Shown: positions 9,627 to 24,855 of the stretch, one piece after another
Position numbering within the stretch: the first letter of the stretch is position 1
Layout of the letters: each line of letters starts with the position of its first letter
Assembly: GCF_003143975.1 (NCBI RefSeq)
Contig: NZ_QFVR01000011.1
Location: forward strand, 37,175-101,174
Origin: Kurthia sibirica
GTDB lineage: Bacteria; Bacillota; Bacilli; Bacillales_A; Planococcaceae
Direction of reading: 5' to 3'
DNA length: 64,000 bases
Translations under genes and position numbers: made by a program
The notes under the pieces: model-generated
What the model was told of the DNA's origin: nothing
Databases searched by the model: none
The model's input: the letters and a program-made list of their open reading frames with translations, nothing else

Positions 9627-10064
9627 TTGAAAATCGCAATTTCATCCGATCACGGTGGTAATAACCTACGCAAAGAAATTATGGAGCTTTTAGAAGAACT
9701 AGGCTTTACGTATGAAGACTTTGGTCCAAAAGACGATCGCTCAGTAGATTATCCTGATTATGCCTTACCAGTAGCACAAGGTGTGGCAACAGGGGAATTT
9801 GATAAAGGGATTTTAATTTGTGGAACAGGTATTGGTATGTCAATCGCAGCAAACAAAGTAAAAGGTATTCGTTGTGCTTTAGTACATGATGTCTTTTCGG
9901 CTAAAGCAACTCGTTGTCATAATGACTCCAATATTATTGCGATGGGCGAACGCGTTATTGGCGCTGGCCTTGCACGTGAAATTGTTTCAGCGTGGTTACA
10001 AACGGATTTTGAAGGCGGTCGTCATGAACGTCGAATCGAAAAAATTTCAGCTTTAGAAGAATAA
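9627..10064 (+). CDS. rpiB: Ribose-5-phosphate isomerase B
   Basis: Interconverts ribose 5-phosphate and ribulose 5-phosphate in the pentose phosphate pathway. The 145-residue protein has the phosphate and substrate residues SSDHGG (6-11) and the catalytic Cys65 in CGTGIGMSIAANK. The start is TTG after AAAAGAGGGA; no ATG fits the family N-terminus. It is followed 17 bases later by ywlG and then glyA, as in B. subtilis (where it is ywlF). Confidence 0.96.
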   Translation: MKIAISSDHGGNNLRKEIMELLEELGFTYEDFGPKDDRSVDYPDYALPVAQGVATGEFDKGILICGTGIGMSIAANKVKGIRCALVHDVFSAKATRCHNDSNIIAMGERVIGAGLAREIVSAWLQTDFEGGRHERRIEKISALEE

Positions 10065-10081
10065 CGAAGGAGCGAATAGCT

Positions 10082-10633
10082 ATGGAGAATTTACAGCAAG
10101 TTACGCGTGACTTAACGACTTTATTGTCCGAATTTGCACAGCAAACTCCGCTTAAAAAAGGTCAGCTGTTTATCGTTGGTTGTTCAACATCTGAAGTGAA
10201 GGGCAAAAAAATTGGTACAGCGGGTGGTCTGGAGATTGCAGAGGCACTGTATAAACCGCTATCAGTATTTGCCAAGGAATATGATCTTGCTTTGGCCTTT
10301 CAAGGTTGCGAACATATAAATAGAGCACTAACGATGGAGAGAGCGACAGCAGCGCGTTATGATTTGGAGGAAGTAGCCGTGATTCCAGTAGTAACAGCGG
10401 GTGGTTCTATGTCCACATATGCGTATAATCAGCTGGATGATCCCATCGTTGTTGAAGAAGCACAAGGTCATGCCGGGGTGGATATTGGGCAGACATTAAT
10501 TGGTATGCATTTAAAAAAAGTGGCAGTTCCTGTACGAACTTCTATCAAACAAATTGGTGAAGCGATCGTTACAGTTGCAAGCACTCGTCCGAAGCGTATA
10601 GGCGGAGAACGAGCTGTATATACGATAGACTAG
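10082..10633 (+). CDS. ywlG: YwlG family protein (TIGR01440/DUF436)
   Basis: A 183-residue conserved Firmicutes protein of unknown function. Recognisable segments include VGCSTSEVKGKKIGTAGG, FQGCEHINRALTMER and a C-terminal RPKRIGGERA. It lies between rpiB and glyA in many Bacillales and is presumably in one operon with them (gaps of 17 and 22 bases). No catalytic role can be stated. Confidence 0.92.
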   Translation: MENLQQVTRDLTTLLSEFAQQTPLKKGQLFIVGCSTSEVKGKKIGTAGGLEIAEALYKPLSVFAKEYDLALAFQGCEHINRALTMERATAARYDLEEVAVIPVVTAGGSMSTYAYNQLDDPIVVEEAQGHAGVDIGQTLIGMHLKKVAVPVRTSIKQIGEAIVTVASTRPKRIGGERAVYTID

Positions 10634-10655
10634 TAGAATTTAGGGGGAAAGAGAA

Positions 10656-11900
10656 ATGGAAAAACTTGCATCATTAGATCTAGATAAAGCAGTATTTGAC
10701 GCAATCGAACTAGAATTTACTCGTCAACAAGAAAATATCGAGTTAATCGCTTCAGAAAACATCGTGTCAAAAGCGGTAATGAAAGCACAGGGTTCAGTTT
10801 TAACAAACAAATATGCTGAAGGATATCCAGGGAAACGTTATTATGGTGGCTGTGAGCATGTTGATGTAATCGAAGATATCGCGCGCGATCGTGCAAAAGA
10901 AATTTTCGGCGCAGAACATGTCAATGTACAACCTCACTCAGGTGCACAAGCGAATATGGCAGTTTATTTCACTGTTCTTGAACAAGGGGATACTGTACTA
11001 GGTATGAACCTTTCTCACGGTGGACACTTAACGCATGGTAGTCCAGTAAACTTCTCAGGCGTGCAATACAATTTTGTTGAATACGGTGTGACAGAAGATA
11101 CAAATGTTATCGACTATGCTGATGTTCGCGAAAAAGCATTGGCGCACAAACCTAAACTAATCGTAGCGGGAGCATCGGCTTATCCTCGTGCAATCGACTT
11201 CGCTAAATTCCGCGAAATCGCTGACGAAGTAGGCGCATTATTTATGGTTGATATGGCTCATATCGCTGGTCTTGTAGCAGCGGGTCTTCACCAAAATCCA
11301 GTACAGTATGCGGATTTCGTAACGACAACGACACATAAAACATTACGCGGCCCTCGTGGCGGTATGATTATGTGTAAAGAAGAATGGGCTAAGAAAATCG
11401 ACAAATCAATTTTCCCAGGCATTCAAGGTGGTCCATTAATGCATGTAATCGCTGCTAAAGCAATAGCATTTGGCGAAGCTTTACAACCGGAGTTCAAAGA
11501 GTATGCAGCACAAGTAATCACCAATGCAAAAGTGTTAGGTGAATCACTCGAAGCAGAAGGTATCCGCACAGTTTCCGGCGGTACTGACAACCACTTACTA
11601 CTAGTGGATGTTCGCTCGCTAAACTTAACGGGTAAAGTTGCTGAAGCTCTTCTTGATGAAGTGCAAATTACAGCAAATAAAAATGCGATTCCTTTCGATC
11701 CTGAAAAACCATTCGTAACATCGGGTGTAAGAATTGGTACACCAGCGATTACTTCTCGTGGCTTTAAAGAACAAGACATGAAAGAGATTGCTTCAATCAT
11801 GGCATTAGTTCTTAAGAATCCAGAAGACGAAGCAGCTAAAGTGGAAGCTCGTCAACGCGTTAAAGCATTGACTGCAGCGCATCCAATTTATGTTGATTAA
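10656..11900 (+). CDS. glyA: Serine hydroxymethyltransferase
   Basis: PLP enzyme converting serine and tetrahydrofolate to glycine and methylene-tetrahydrofolate. At 414 residues it is full length. The PLP lysine is Lys228 in [14 protein letters not shown], and the N-terminal SENIVS and [15 protein letters not shown] motifs are intact. The start follows AGGGGGAAAG. It ends the rpiB-ywlG-glyA run with a strong terminator. Confidence 0.98.
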   Translation: MEKLASLDLDKAVFDAIELEFTRQQENIELIASENIVSKAVMKAQGSVLTNKYAEGYPGKRYYGGCEHVDVIEDIARDRAKEIFGAEHVNVQPHSGAQANMAVYFTVLEQGDTVLGMNLSHGGHLTHGSPVNFSGVQYNFVEYGVTEDTNVIDYADVREKALAHKPKLIVAGASAYPRAIDFAKFREIADEVGALFMVDMAHIAGLVAAGLHQNPVQYADFVTTTTHKTLRGPRGGMIMCKEEWAKKIDKSIFPGIQGGPLMHVIAAKAIAFGEALQPEFKEYAAQVITNAKVLGESLEAEGIRTVSGGTDNHLLLVDVRSLNLTGKVAEALLDEVQITANKNAIPFDPEKPFVTSGVRIGTPAITSRGFKEQDMKEIASIMALVLKNPEDEAAKVEARQRVKALTAAHPIYVD

Positions 11901-11916
11901 TGAATAAATAAACAAA

Positions 11917-11954
11917 AAGTAGCGGCACAAGCAATTGTGCTGCTACTTTTTTGT
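11917..11954 (+). terminator. Terminator of glyA
   Basis: AAAGTAGC-G-GCACAA pairs with TTGTGC-TGCTACTTT around a 4-base loop; a T run follows. Confidence 0.9.
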
Positions 11955-12070
11955 TTGGATTCTCTACATAATATTGATGCAAGTTGAGTGTGCAGTTCAT
12001 ACGCTCTATAATCCGTAATAATACTATGATGTATCATTGCACTTAGAATCAAGTCAGCTGTATAAAATAT

Positions 12071-12109
12071 ACGAATGACATAGGCTTTTTTAGGAGCATT
12101 CGTTTTTTA
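12071..12109 (+). terminator. Weak terminator-like hairpin in the glyA downstream gap
   Basis: ACGAATG / CATTCGT 7-bp stem with a long loop and six following T. It lies in the 402-base gap between glyA and the next gene; I see no gene or other clear signal in the rest of that gap. Confidence 0.35.
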
Positions 12110-12302
12110 TTGCCTGGGAAATAAATTGTTTCAGTATTTTAAGGAAATAGAAAGCAAGGCAAGGCTTGTTAAAAAACGAGTGACCGTACACTATTTTAAT
12201 GAATGGAGGATTATAGTGCGAAATACTTTCCATTAAGTGGTAATACATCTATAATCGAATTGTATGGAAATATTATACATTTAAAAGAGGGGGAGAAGAA
12301 TT

Positions 12303-12695
12303 ATGAAAAATTTCTCAGCATTATGGGTTAAGATTTCAATGATTTATTTCCTGGTTGGTTTAACTTTTGGTGTTTATATGCATTTAACAATTCAGCTTCA
12401 ATGGAAGGCTACACATGCGCATATTTTAGTAGTCGGATGGTTGACGACAGTGGTTATTGGGCTGATCTATGCGCGCTATGAAGAAGCTGCGACTCATTTA
12501 CTCGCACGATTATCTTTTTGGTTTTATCACATCGGTTTACCATTCTTATTGCTAGGTATGTATTCAATTTACTCCAAACCATTGCGTCCATATATGAGGA
12601 TTTTTGTAGATGGTGGAGGTACTGTTTTTATTATTGGTATTCTTTTAGTAACGGTGAATCTATTCATGCATGCCAAGGATCATCAAGAAACGTAA
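12303..12695 (+). CDS. Cytochrome oxidase subunit I-like small membrane protein
   Basis: A 130-residue membrane protein with four predicted helices (about 8-30, 40-57, 68-87 and 101-121). The segment THAHILVVGWL resembles histidine-bearing helices of heme-copper oxidase subunit I, and short proteins of this kind are annotated in Bacillales as cytochrome-c oxidase-like. It is far too short to be an oxidase subunit I and lacks a full heme/copper ligand set. A role as a stand-alone heme-binding or accessory membrane protein is possible but unproven. It has its own ribosome binding site and terminator. Confidence 0.65.
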   Translation: MKNFSALWVKISMIYFLVGLTFGVYMHLTIQLQWKATHAHILVVGWLTTVVIGLIYARYEEAATHLLARLSFWFYHIGLPFLLLGMYSIYSKPLRPYMRIFVDGGGTVFIIGILLVTVNLFMHAKDHQET

Positions 12696-12714
12696 TGATA
12701 TAAGTGCATGACCA

Positions 12715-12748
12715 ACACTCTGCATATTAAAGGGCGGAGTGTTTTTTA
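12715..12748 (+). terminator. Terminator of the small membrane protein gene
   Basis: AACACTCTGC / GCGGAGTGTT stem (one wobble pair) followed by T residues. The rest of the gap to upp is AT-rich with no gene. Confidence 0.85.
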
Positions 12749-12996
12749 CTATGTAGAAGAAAAGTTAAGCGTAGCAACCTGTTCATCATGTCATTAAAAA
12801 AGTTTTAAAAATCGTCAATATTCATGTTTTCTAAAAGAAAAAATATTCTGTTTACGTATACTTTTTTCTTTTTAATACGACTTTCTTCTATTTAAATGAA
12901 TATTTTGTGATGGTTTAAAAAAAGAAAGAATAGACGTGAAAAAAAGAAAGAAAAGAATTTGTATGAAAATATTGACATGGTGAATGTATTGATATC

Positions 12997-13005
12997 TGTT
13001 ATAAT
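12997..13005 (+). promoter_or_regulatory. Extended -10 promoter element of upp
   Basis: TGTTATAAT is a consensus extended -10 element 35 bases before the upp start. A TTGACA upstream (12972-12977) is 22 bases away, too far for a standard pair. Confidence 0.55.
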
Positions 13006-13039
13006 AGTTTAGATAAACAAATGTAGGGAGAGATTCAAA

Positions 13040-13669
13040 ATGGGCAAAGTATACGTATTCGACCATCCATTAATTCAGCACAAACTATCATTTATTCGTG
13101 ATGTGAAAACAGGTACGAAGGAATTCCGTGAGTTAGTTGACGAAGTGGCAACGCTTATGGCATTCGAAATTACACGTGATTTACAAACAGAAGAAGTGGA
13201 AATTCAAACGCCAGTTCAGATGACAAAAACAAAAGTTTTATCAGGTAAAAAAATGGCGATCGTACCAATTTTACGTGCAGGCTTGGGTATGGTAGATGGT
13301 ATGTTAAAACTAATTCCGGCTGCAAAAGTAGCTCATATTGGTTTATATCGCGACCCTGAAACTTTAAAACCAGTAGAGTATTATGCAAAATTCCCTGCTG
13401 ATATCGAAGAGCGTGAATTTATTATTGTCGATCCGATGCTGGCTACAGGTGGTTCAGCTATCGAAGCAATTAATTCACTTAAAAAACGCGGCGCTAAAAA
13501 CATTCGTTTCATGTGCTTAATCGCTGCTCCAGAAGGCGTTCAAGCAATTCAAGAAATGCACCCAGACATCGATATCTACATCGCTGCTCTAGACGAAAAA
13601 TTAAATGACCACGGCTATATTGTTCCGGGCCTTGGCGATGCGGGTGACCGTTTATTCGGTACAAAATAA
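13040..13669 (+). CDS. upp: Uracil phosphoribosyltransferase
   Basis: Makes UMP from uracil and PRPP. The 209 residues are full length. The PRPP loop is [14 protein letters not shown] and the uracil-binding C-terminal [13 protein letters not shown] is intact. It starts after GTAGGGAGAG. Twenty-four bases separate it from mnaA, so the two are probably one transcript, as in B. subtilis. Confidence 0.98.
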   Translation: MGKVYVFDHPLIQHKLSFIRDVKTGTKEFRELVDEVATLMAFEITRDLQTEEVEIQTPVQMTKTKVLSGKKMAIVPILRAGLGMVDGMLKLIPAAKVAHIGLYRDPETLKPVEYYAKFPADIEEREFIIVDPMLATGGSAIEAINSLKKRGAKNIRFMCLIAAPEGVQAIQEMHPDIDIYIAALDEKLNDHGYIVPGLGDAGDRLFGTK

Positions 13670-13693
13670 TTTAACAGGGCGGTGTGGATAGAG

Positions 13694-14806
13694 ATGAAAA
13701 AGTTGAAGGTAATGACAGTATTTGGTACGAGACCAGAAGCGATAAAAATGGCTCCACTAGTAAAAGAATTACAACAAAGATCGGATCAAATAGAGACGAT
13801 TGTGGCCGTTACCGCACAGCACCGTCAAATGTTGGATCAGGTGTTAGAAACTTTTAAAATCGTTCCAGATTATGATTTGAATATCATGAAGAATCGTCAA
13901 ACATTAATCGATGTGACTACGCGTGGTTTGGAAGGTTTGGATCGTATTATGAAGGAAGCACAACCGGATATCGTTCTTGTACATGGCGATACATCAACCA
14001 CTTTTGTAGCGAGCCTCGCAGCGTTTTACAATCAAATTGCAGTAGGTCATGTGGAGGCAGGTTTACGAACTGGCGATAAATATTCTCCCTATCCAGAGGA
14101 AATGAATCGCATGTTGACAGGTGTCATCGCAGATATTCATTTCGCACCGACCGAACAATCTAAGCAGAATCTTTTGAAAGAAAATAAAGACGTAAATAGT
14201 ATATATGTGACGGGGAATACAGCGATTGATGCATTGAAGACAACCGTTGCAGACCACTATTCACATGATGTTATCGATAAAATTGGCGATGACCGTATGA
14301 TTTTATTAACTGCACACCGCAGAGAAAATTTAGGCGATCCTATGCGTAATATGTTCAATGCAATCGAACGTATTTTAGCGGAATATAAAGATGTGCAAGT
14401 CGTGTATCCGATGCATCTAAATCCAGCAGTACGTGAAATCGCACATGCTATTTTAGGTGCTGACCCTCGTGTGCATTTAATAGAACCACTCGAAGTGTTC
14501 GATTTCCATAACTTCGCTTCACGTGCCTATATGATTTTAACCGATTCAGGTGGCGTGCAAGAAGAAGCACCTTCACTTGGGAAGCCAGTACTCGTTTTGC
14601 GAGATACAACGGAACGACCAGAGGGCATCGAGGCAGGAACATTAAAACTTGCTGGTACAGATGAAGAGAGCATTTATACTTTAACAAAGCAATTATTGGA
14701 TGATGCGACTCTTTATACGAATATGTCGCAAGCTTCCAATCCTTATGGAGATGGGCACGCATCTGAAAGAATTGTCGATGCATTACTCGATTTTCTTAAA
14801 AAGTAA
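13694..14806 (+). CDS. mnaA: UDP-N-acetylglucosamine 2-epimerase (non-hydrolysing)
   Basis: Interconverts UDP-GlcNAc and UDP-ManNAc. UDP-ManNAc is the donor for the linkage unit of wall teichoic acid, which ties this gene to the cluster at 40-52 kb. The 370-residue protein shows the family start VFGTRPEAIKMAPL, the HGDTSTTFV and HVEAGLRTGD motifs, and a C-terminal TDSGGVQEEAPSLGKPVLVLR nucleotide site. The ATG at 13694 gives the family N-terminus MKKLKVMTVFGTRPE; a GTG at 13682 is a less likely start. Confidence 0.96.
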   Translation: MKKLKVMTVFGTRPEAIKMAPLVKELQQRSDQIETIVAVTAQHRQMLDQVLETFKIVPDYDLNIMKNRQTLIDVTTRGLEGLDRIMKEAQPDIVLVHGDTSTTFVASLAAFYNQIAVGHVEAGLRTGDKYSPYPEEMNRMLTGVIADIHFAPTEQSKQNLLKENKDVNSIYVTGNTAIDALKTTVADHYSHDVIDKIGDDRMILLTAHRRENLGDPMRNMFNAIERILAEYKDVQVVYPMHLNPAVREIAHAILGADPRVHLIEPLEVFDFHNFASRAYMILTDSGGVQEEAPSLGKPVLVLRDTTERPEGIEAGTLKLAGTDEESIYTLTKQLLDDATLYTNMSQASNPYGDGHASERIVDALLDFLKK

Positions 14807-14912
14807 AAACCAACTCTGCTAAATAGCTATTTACGAATAATTGTTATGAAAGAGTCTGTTTATTTAAAGATTATCGATATAATTTCAGAAGTTTATCGGC
14901 ATTTCTCTCAAA

Positions 14913-14932
14913 TTTGTCGACTATTTGACAAA
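14913..14932. promoter_or_regulatory. Inverted repeat upstream of the atp promoter
   Basis: TTTGTC-8 bases-GACAAA, a perfect 6-bp inverted repeat located 35 bases upstream of the likely atp -35 box. Candidate operator; regulator unknown. Confidence 0.35.
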
Positions 14933-14967
14933 AGTGAACGCTATGTGAAGTTTTTCCGTATAACCAA

Positions 14968-14996
14968 TTGACATGAAATATTCACTATTGTATGCT
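14968..14996 (+). promoter_or_regulatory. Promoter of the atp operon
   Basis: Consensus TTGACA, exactly 17 bases, then TATGCT. It predicts an unusually long leader of about 320 bases before atpI. Confidence 0.65.
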
Positions 14997-15037
14997 AACA
15001 AAGGGTAAGAATGATAGGGGTTTAATGTCCGAATATC

Positions 15038-15096
15038 AAGCCATACCTATTTTTTTATGGATTTTGGTCTAAAACAGGACGTTCCCATGGCTTTTA
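15038..15096 (+). promoter_or_regulatory. Leader hairpin before atpI
   Basis: AAGCCAT (15038) can pair with ATGGCTT (15087), the right arm running into TTTT. In the 518-base gap between mnaA and atpI this is the only structure noted besides the promoter and inverted repeat. It might act as a weak attenuator. Confidence 0.3.
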
Positions 15097-15324
15097 ACTC
15101 TTTTGACAGTGTTTATGTTAAAAGGTTCACACATGAAGCAGTGGTTCTTCATATTTACAAGCTATTATCGCATTTAGGATTCTGAAAAAGTTAAGCAATT
15201 TTTAACTTAGTTAAAGTGTCCATTTTATATATTGTTATAGGAATAACGATATATGAAAAGTCCAAACCGATGGTCAGCTTTTTTATCCATCATTCGAAAT
15301 AAAGATTCAGGAGATTAAAGACCA

Positions 15325-15696
15325 ATGGTAGAAATGCATCGAATTTTTAAAAGACAAATCGCGTTGATTCTGTTCTTGCTATTAGTTTGTGCAATCGGTT
15401 GGAGCTTTTCGCCATATCAAGTGGTGTTTGCCGGTCTCGCATTAGGTGCTCTTTGCGGTCTATTTAATTTTTGGAACCTGATCCGAAGAATGGAAAGCTT
15501 TGATCGTAAGACACGAGAGGGCCAAAAGGTTAAATCTTTAGGCACCCTGATACGCTACGCTTCAGCCATCCTTGCGGCAGCAATTGCTATCACTTGGACG
15601 GAATACTTTAATGTAGCTAGTACTGTCATTGGATTAATGATTCCGTACATTCTACTTTTTGTAGATAGGATCATAGTTCATTCGAAAACTAAATAA
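15325..15696 (+). CDS. atpI: ATP synthase protein I
   Basis: A 123-residue membrane protein with four predicted helices, first gene of the ATP synthase operon. AtpI assists assembly of the c-ring and has been linked to magnesium uptake in Bacillus. The start at 15325 has AGGAG about eleven bases upstream; a second ATG at 15334 is possible. Sequence conservation in this family is low, so position just before atpB is the main evidence, with the typical short hydrophobic pattern. Confidence 0.88.
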   Translation: MVEMHRIFKRQIALILFLLLVCAIGWSFSPYQVVFAGLALGALCGLFNFWNLIRRMESFDRKTREGQKVKSLGTLIRYASAILAAAIAITWTEYFNVASTVIGLMIPYILLFVDRIIVHSKTK

Positions 15697-15727
15697 GCAA
15701 AGTGCATTTGAAAGAGAGGTGAACTAA

Positions 15728-16444
<717 letters not shown>

Positions 16445-16498
16445 GTATAAACATTGCTTAACTTCGGTTAAGTAGCAACAACCACAAAAAAAATATAG

Positions 16499-16741
<243 letters not shown>

Positions 16742-16904
16742 TAGTGTCTTAATTGTTTTAACGGCGGAGACTTATTGAATGAGAAACTTCGCCTTCCTTT
16801 ATGTTAGGCGACTAACGTAAATTCCTTTAGACTACAAATCTTAACTAAGATTCAATTATACAAATCAATATTGACTCTAAGCTCTTGAAGGGAGTGAAAC
16901 AATC

Positions 16905-17429
16905 GTGTTTTTTGAATATTTAACACTAGGTTCAGCCGGCGCAAAAGGTTTGAACTATGGTGATATTATCGCAACTTTAGTAGTATTCATCGTACTTATG
17001 CTTCTTCTTAAGAAGTTCGCATGGGGTCCGTTAATGGGTATTATGCAAGAACGTGAAGAACTAGTAGCAAGCGAAATCGACACAGCTGAAAAGAATCGTG
17101 TTGAAGCAGGTAAACTATTAGAAGAACAACGTAGCCTTCTTAAAGAAGCTCGTACTGAAGCACAAGCGATTGTTGAGAACGCTAAGAAACAAGCAGATCT
17201 TCAAAAAGAAGATATCGTTTCATCAGCGAAAGCTGAAGCTGTTCGTTTACAAGAATCTGCTAAACGCGACATCGAGACTGAAAAAGAAAAAGCTATCGCA
17301 GCTGTGCGTGAAGAAGTGGTTTCACTTTCTGTATTGGCAGCAACAAAAGTTCTTAACAAAGAAGTATCAGCAGAAGATAATCGTGCTCTTATTGAAGAAA
17401 CGATTGCGAAGGCAGGGGAAACTCGATGA
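16905..17429 (+). CDS. atpF: ATP synthase Fo subunit b
   Basis: Peripheral stalk protein of 174 residues, with one N-terminal membrane helix (about 18-38) and a long charged helix that forms the dimeric stalk. It starts with GTG after GAAGGGAGTG. The 163-base gap upstream carries no gene. Its stop overlaps the atpH start in ATGA, indicating translational coupling. Confidence 0.96.
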   Translation: MFFEYLTLGSAGAKGLNYGDIIATLVVFIVLMLLLKKFAWGPLMGIMQEREELVASEIDTAEKNRVEAGKLLEEQRSLLKEARTEAQAIVENAKKQADLQKEDIVSSAKAEAVRLQESAKRDIETEKEKAIAAVREEVVSLSVLAATKVLNKEVSAEDNRALIEETIAKAGETR

Positions 17430-17962
17430 GTCAATCCATTGCAGCAAACCGCTATGCTAAAGCTTTATACGACTTGGCAAAGGATAAAAACGTCGTTGCA
17501 GAAACAGTAGCAGACCTACGTGAAGCAAAGATTGTTTTTACACAATCTAAAGATTTATTCAATCTTTTAGAAAATCCTAAGTTCTCACAAAGCAAAAAAG
17601 AGGAGCTTATTGCGACTATTTTTGCCTCAGAACAGCCAATCATTATTAATGCGTTCAAAGTTCTTTTGAATAAAAAACGCATTCATGAAGTTGTAAGTGT
17701 AATTGATTCATTTATCCGTATTGCGAATGATGAATTAGGCGTTGAAGATGCAATTGTATACTCAACGGAAGCACTTACTGACGAAGAAATCCAAAGAATT
17801 TCTACTACTTTTGCTTCAAAAGTAAACAAGAATTCTTTAAATATTACGAACGAAATTGATGCATCATTAATTGGTGGCATTAAAGTTATTATCGGAAACC
17901 TAATTTTTGATAACACAATCGTTAGCAAAGTGAACGATTTACGTCGTCAATTATTAGCTTAA
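17426..17962 (+). CDS. atpH: ATP synthase F1 subunit delta
   Basis: Links the peripheral stalk to the top of F1. The 178 residues include the N-terminal helical domain starting [13 protein letters not shown] and the C-terminal [14 protein letters not shown] motif. It overlaps atpF by four bases. Confidence 0.96.
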   Translation: MSQSIAANRYAKALYDLAKDKNVVAETVADLREAKIVFTQSKDLFNLLENPKFSQSKKEELIATIFASEQPIIINAFKVLLNKKRIHEVVSVIDSFIRIANDELGVEDAIVYSTEALTDEEIQRISTTFASKVNKNSLNITNEIDASLIGGIKVIIGNLIFDNTIVSKVNDLRRQLLA

Positions 17963-19516
<1,554 letters not shown>

Positions 19517-19552
19517 TTTTTAGTATTCGATTGAACATAAAATAAACGGTAA

Positions 19553-20425
<873 letters not shown>

Positions 20426-20462
20426 GGATGCTTGCTTCATTACGTCTGTAAAGTTTTGATAG

Positions 20463-21902
<1,440 letters not shown>

Positions 21903-21908
21903 TAATAG

Positions 21909-22328
<420 letters not shown>

Positions 22329-22338
22329 TTACAAAATT

Positions 22339-22371
22339 AAGCGAGTAGCTATTAGCTACTCGCTTTTTTTA
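22339..22371 (+). terminator. Terminator of the atp operon
   Basis: Perfect 10-bp stem AGCGAGTAGC / GCTACTCGCT with a 5-base loop and seven T. Confidence 0.93.
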
Positions 22372-22439
22372 ATAGCATTTTTTGCTATTTATTGAGATAA
22401 TAAGATTATATGCATTTTTTAAATAAGGAGGGTATGACA

Positions 22440-22682
22440 ATGGATTCTATTTCGACGATGGTGGGTACAAATGCAGTGTTAAGTTTAGTTTCTCATATCT
22501 TTTTTGTCGGTGTATCTTTTTATGCATTACAAAGTTTACGCTATGAACAAATCTTTAAAAAGGGTAAAACATTTCATATTCAAATTATACTGATTTTTGT
22601 TAGTATTGCGTTAGGCACAGCAGTATCAAACTTCTTTTTACAATTTATTAACTGGTCGCAACAATTGCAATATTTATTTTAG
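22440..22682 (+). CDS. ywzB: DUF1146 (YwzB) family membrane protein
   Basis: An 80-residue protein with two membrane helices (about 13-35 and 45-65) and the central YALQSLRYEQIFKKGK segment typical of YwzB. It follows atpC in Bacillus as here. ATG codons at 22410 and 22434 lie before or inside the AAGGAGGG site, so the ATG at 22440 was selected. Function unknown. Confidence 0.85.
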   Translation: MDSISTMVGTNAVLSLVSHIFFVGVSFYALQSLRYEQIFKKGKTFHIQIILIFVSIALGTAVSNFFLQFINWSQQLQYLF

Positions 22683-22735
22683 AGCTACTTTATTCTATAT
22701 GAAAAGATAATAATATAGTAATTTGGTAAATAATA

Positions 22736-22818
22736 TATGACCTAAATAAGACATATGAAAACGTATGAATGTATATTTACCATAAAATGAATTGTAATAT
22801 TGCTTAATTTAGGTCATA
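22736..22818. repeat. 12-bp perfect inverted repeat pair
   Basis: TATGACCTAAAT at 22736-22747 and its exact complement ATTTAGGTCATA at 22807-22818, separated by 59 AT-rich bases, in the ywzB-murA gap. No transposase or target duplication is visible. Confidence 0.6.
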
Positions 22819-23175
22819 ATAAGGTTGTTATTTTTCCATATCGAATAAGATATTTCCTGGGCAATAATTTAAATTTTCTATAATTGCAAGAAGTTTTATG
22901 TCATTACTTCATGGGTATTATTTTTACTGTATACGTATTGCGTTAAATTGGGGAATTGAGGCTGTGCTCAGGTGTCCTTTCAGCGGCTATAGTAACAATA
23001 ATAAGATTTGGAAAATAGTTTATTCGGTGCTTGTAAAAGTAATGAAAAAAGGTTAATATTGAACTTGTTTTGTTACTAAAAAATGACATCATACAATATA
23101 GAAATCTTATGGATTACTAAAAATAGATAAAAATGCTGAAATGATAACAATATGAGTTTGGAGGGACATATTAAA
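22819..23175. other. Gap before murA with no recognised gene
   Basis: AT-rich intergenic sequence; Bacillus has ywmB here, but no equivalent reading frame is present. The ribosome binding site of murA (TTGGAGGGA) is at 23159. Confidence 0.5.
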
Positions 23176-24474
23176 ATGGATAAAATCATAGTCAAAGGCG
23201 GCAACGTTTTAAAAGGTAATGTTCGCGTTGAAGGTGCGAAAAATGCGGTATTACCAGTTTTAGCAGCCACTTTATTAGCGTCAGAAGGTAAGAATATTAT
23301 AAAAAATGTTCCGAACCTGGCAGATGTATATACGATCGACGAAGTACTAAAAAGCTTGAATGTAGAGTTAACTTTCTCTCCCGAAGATAATATGGTTGAG
23401 ATCGATGCAACAAAACAATTGTCTTCAGAGGCACAGTTTGAGTATGTACGTAAAATGCGTGCATCAATTTTAGTTATGGGTCCACTATTAGCACGCAATG
23501 GTTATGCTCGCGTAGCAATGCCAGGTGGTTGTGCAATTGGATCTCGTCCAATCGATCAACATCTTAAAGGTTTTGAATTAATGGGTGCTGAAATTTCAAA
23601 TGGCCATGGCTATGTTGAAGCAAGAACAGAAGGACGTCTAAAAGGCGCAAAAATTTATTTGGACTTCCCAAGTGTAGGTGCAACTGAAAATATTTTAACA
23701 GCAGCAGCACTGGCAGAAGGTACAACTGTCATTGAAAACGCAGCAAAAGAACCAGAAATTGTTGATCTTGCAAACTTTATCAACGAAATGGGCGGACGTG
23801 TAGTTGGCGCTGGTACGGATAAAATTCGTATAGAAGGCGTTGAAAAATTACATGGCACAACACATTATATTATTGCCGATCGTATTGAGGCTGGTACATT
23901 TATGGTAGCAGCAGCAATTACAGGTGGAGATGTGCTTGTAGAAAATGCTGAAGCTGAACATATGACAGCATTGATTGCTAAAATGATCGAAATGGGTGTT
24001 GAAATTACAGAAGAGGGCGAAGGTTTACGCGTTCGTGCTACGCATCCATTAAAAGCAGTGGACATTAAAACAATCCCACACCCAGGCTTCCCAACGGATA
24101 TGCAATCTCAAATGATGGCATTAATGTTAGTTGCTAAAGGTACTGGTGTCATCACTGAGACTGTATTCGAAAATCGCTTTATGCATGTTGAAGAATTCCG
24201 TCGCATGAATGCTAATGCTAAAATTGATGGTCGCTCTGTCATTATTGATGGTCCATCAGAAATTCAAGGTGCAGAAGTAGCAGCAACTGATTTACGTGCA
24301 GCAGCAGCATTAATCCTTGCTGGCTTAGTAGCTGATGGCATCACGCGCGTTTCTGAACTGAAACATTTAGATCGTGGTTATGTAAACTTCCACAAAAAAC
24401 TTGCTTCATTAGGCGCAGATATCGAACGTGTTTCTACTGAGGACGTAGTTGTCGAAGAATTTCAAGTAAACTAA
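23176..24474 (+). CDS. murA: UDP-N-acetylglucosamine 1-carboxyvinyltransferase
   Basis: Adds enolpyruvate from PEP to UDP-GlcNAc, the first committed step of peptidoglycan synthesis and the fosfomycin target. The 432-residue protein has Lys22-Asn23 in [11 protein letters not shown] and the active-site Cys119 in [11 protein letters not shown], so it is a fosfomycin-sensitive type at this position. The ATG at 23176 was chosen because the upstream ATG at 23152 lies before TTGGAGGGA. It is monocistronic by terminators on both sides; spoIID does not follow. Confidence 0.97.
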   Translation: MDKIIVKGGNVLKGNVRVEGAKNAVLPVLAATLLASEGKNIIKNVPNLADVYTIDEVLKSLNVELTFSPEDNMVEIDATKQLSSEAQFEYVRKMRASILVMGPLLARNGYARVAMPGGCAIGSRPIDQHLKGFELMGAEISNGHGYVEARTEGRLKGAKIYLDFPSVGATENILTAAALAEGTTVIENAAKEPEIVDLANFINEMGGRVVGAGTDKIRIEGVEKLHGTTHYIIADRIEAGTFMVAAAITGGDVLVENAEAEHMTALIAKMIEMGVEITEEGEGLRVRATHPLKAVDIKTIPHPGFPTDMQSQMMALMLVAKGTGVITETVFENRFMHVEEFRRMNANAKIDGRSVIIDGPSEIQGAEVAATDLRAAAALILAGLVADGITRVSELKHLDRGYVNFHKKLASLGADIERVSTEDVVVEEFQVN

Positions 24475-24512
24475 TTAAAAAACGCTTATGAACTTATCTC
24501 ATTCGCTTATAC

Positions 24513-24557
24513 AAAAGGCAGTAAAGGTTGATTTTCAACCTTTACTGCCTTTTTTTA
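24513..24557 (+). terminator. Terminator of murA
   Basis: AAAGGCAGTAAAGGTTGA pairs perfectly with TCAACCTTTACTGCCTTT; a run of T follows. Confidence 0.94.
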
Positions 24558-24855
24558 TATCAATAATTGATAGGCTATGCCGATTATAGTAAAGACATAG
24601 GAAAAGAAACAATACCTGATGGAAATGCTTTGTTCCTCCGGATAACAGAATAAATAGCCGGAATTCATTCATAAATAGCATTTAAATCAGTTTGTAATAG
24701 TGAATCGACCTTATTTCAATCAATTGATTAAAAGCGCTCACAGCGGCAAATAACTGCTTTTAAGCGACTATCTTTAAAATATAGCGTGCATCAAAAAATG
24801 TAAACGGAAAAAATTCTGTTTTCGAGTAAATCTATTAGGTAGGAAGGGGAAAAAT
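24558..24855. other. Gap between murA and the mbl-like gene
   Basis: About 300 bases without a credible gene. In spore-formers spoIIID precedes mbl; no such reading frame is present here. The gap ends with the ribosome binding site AGGAAGGGGA. Confidence 0.55.

Noticed and set aside
11423..11800. 125-residue minus-strand frame inside glyA
   Set aside because: Shadow of a well-conserved gene on the other strand.
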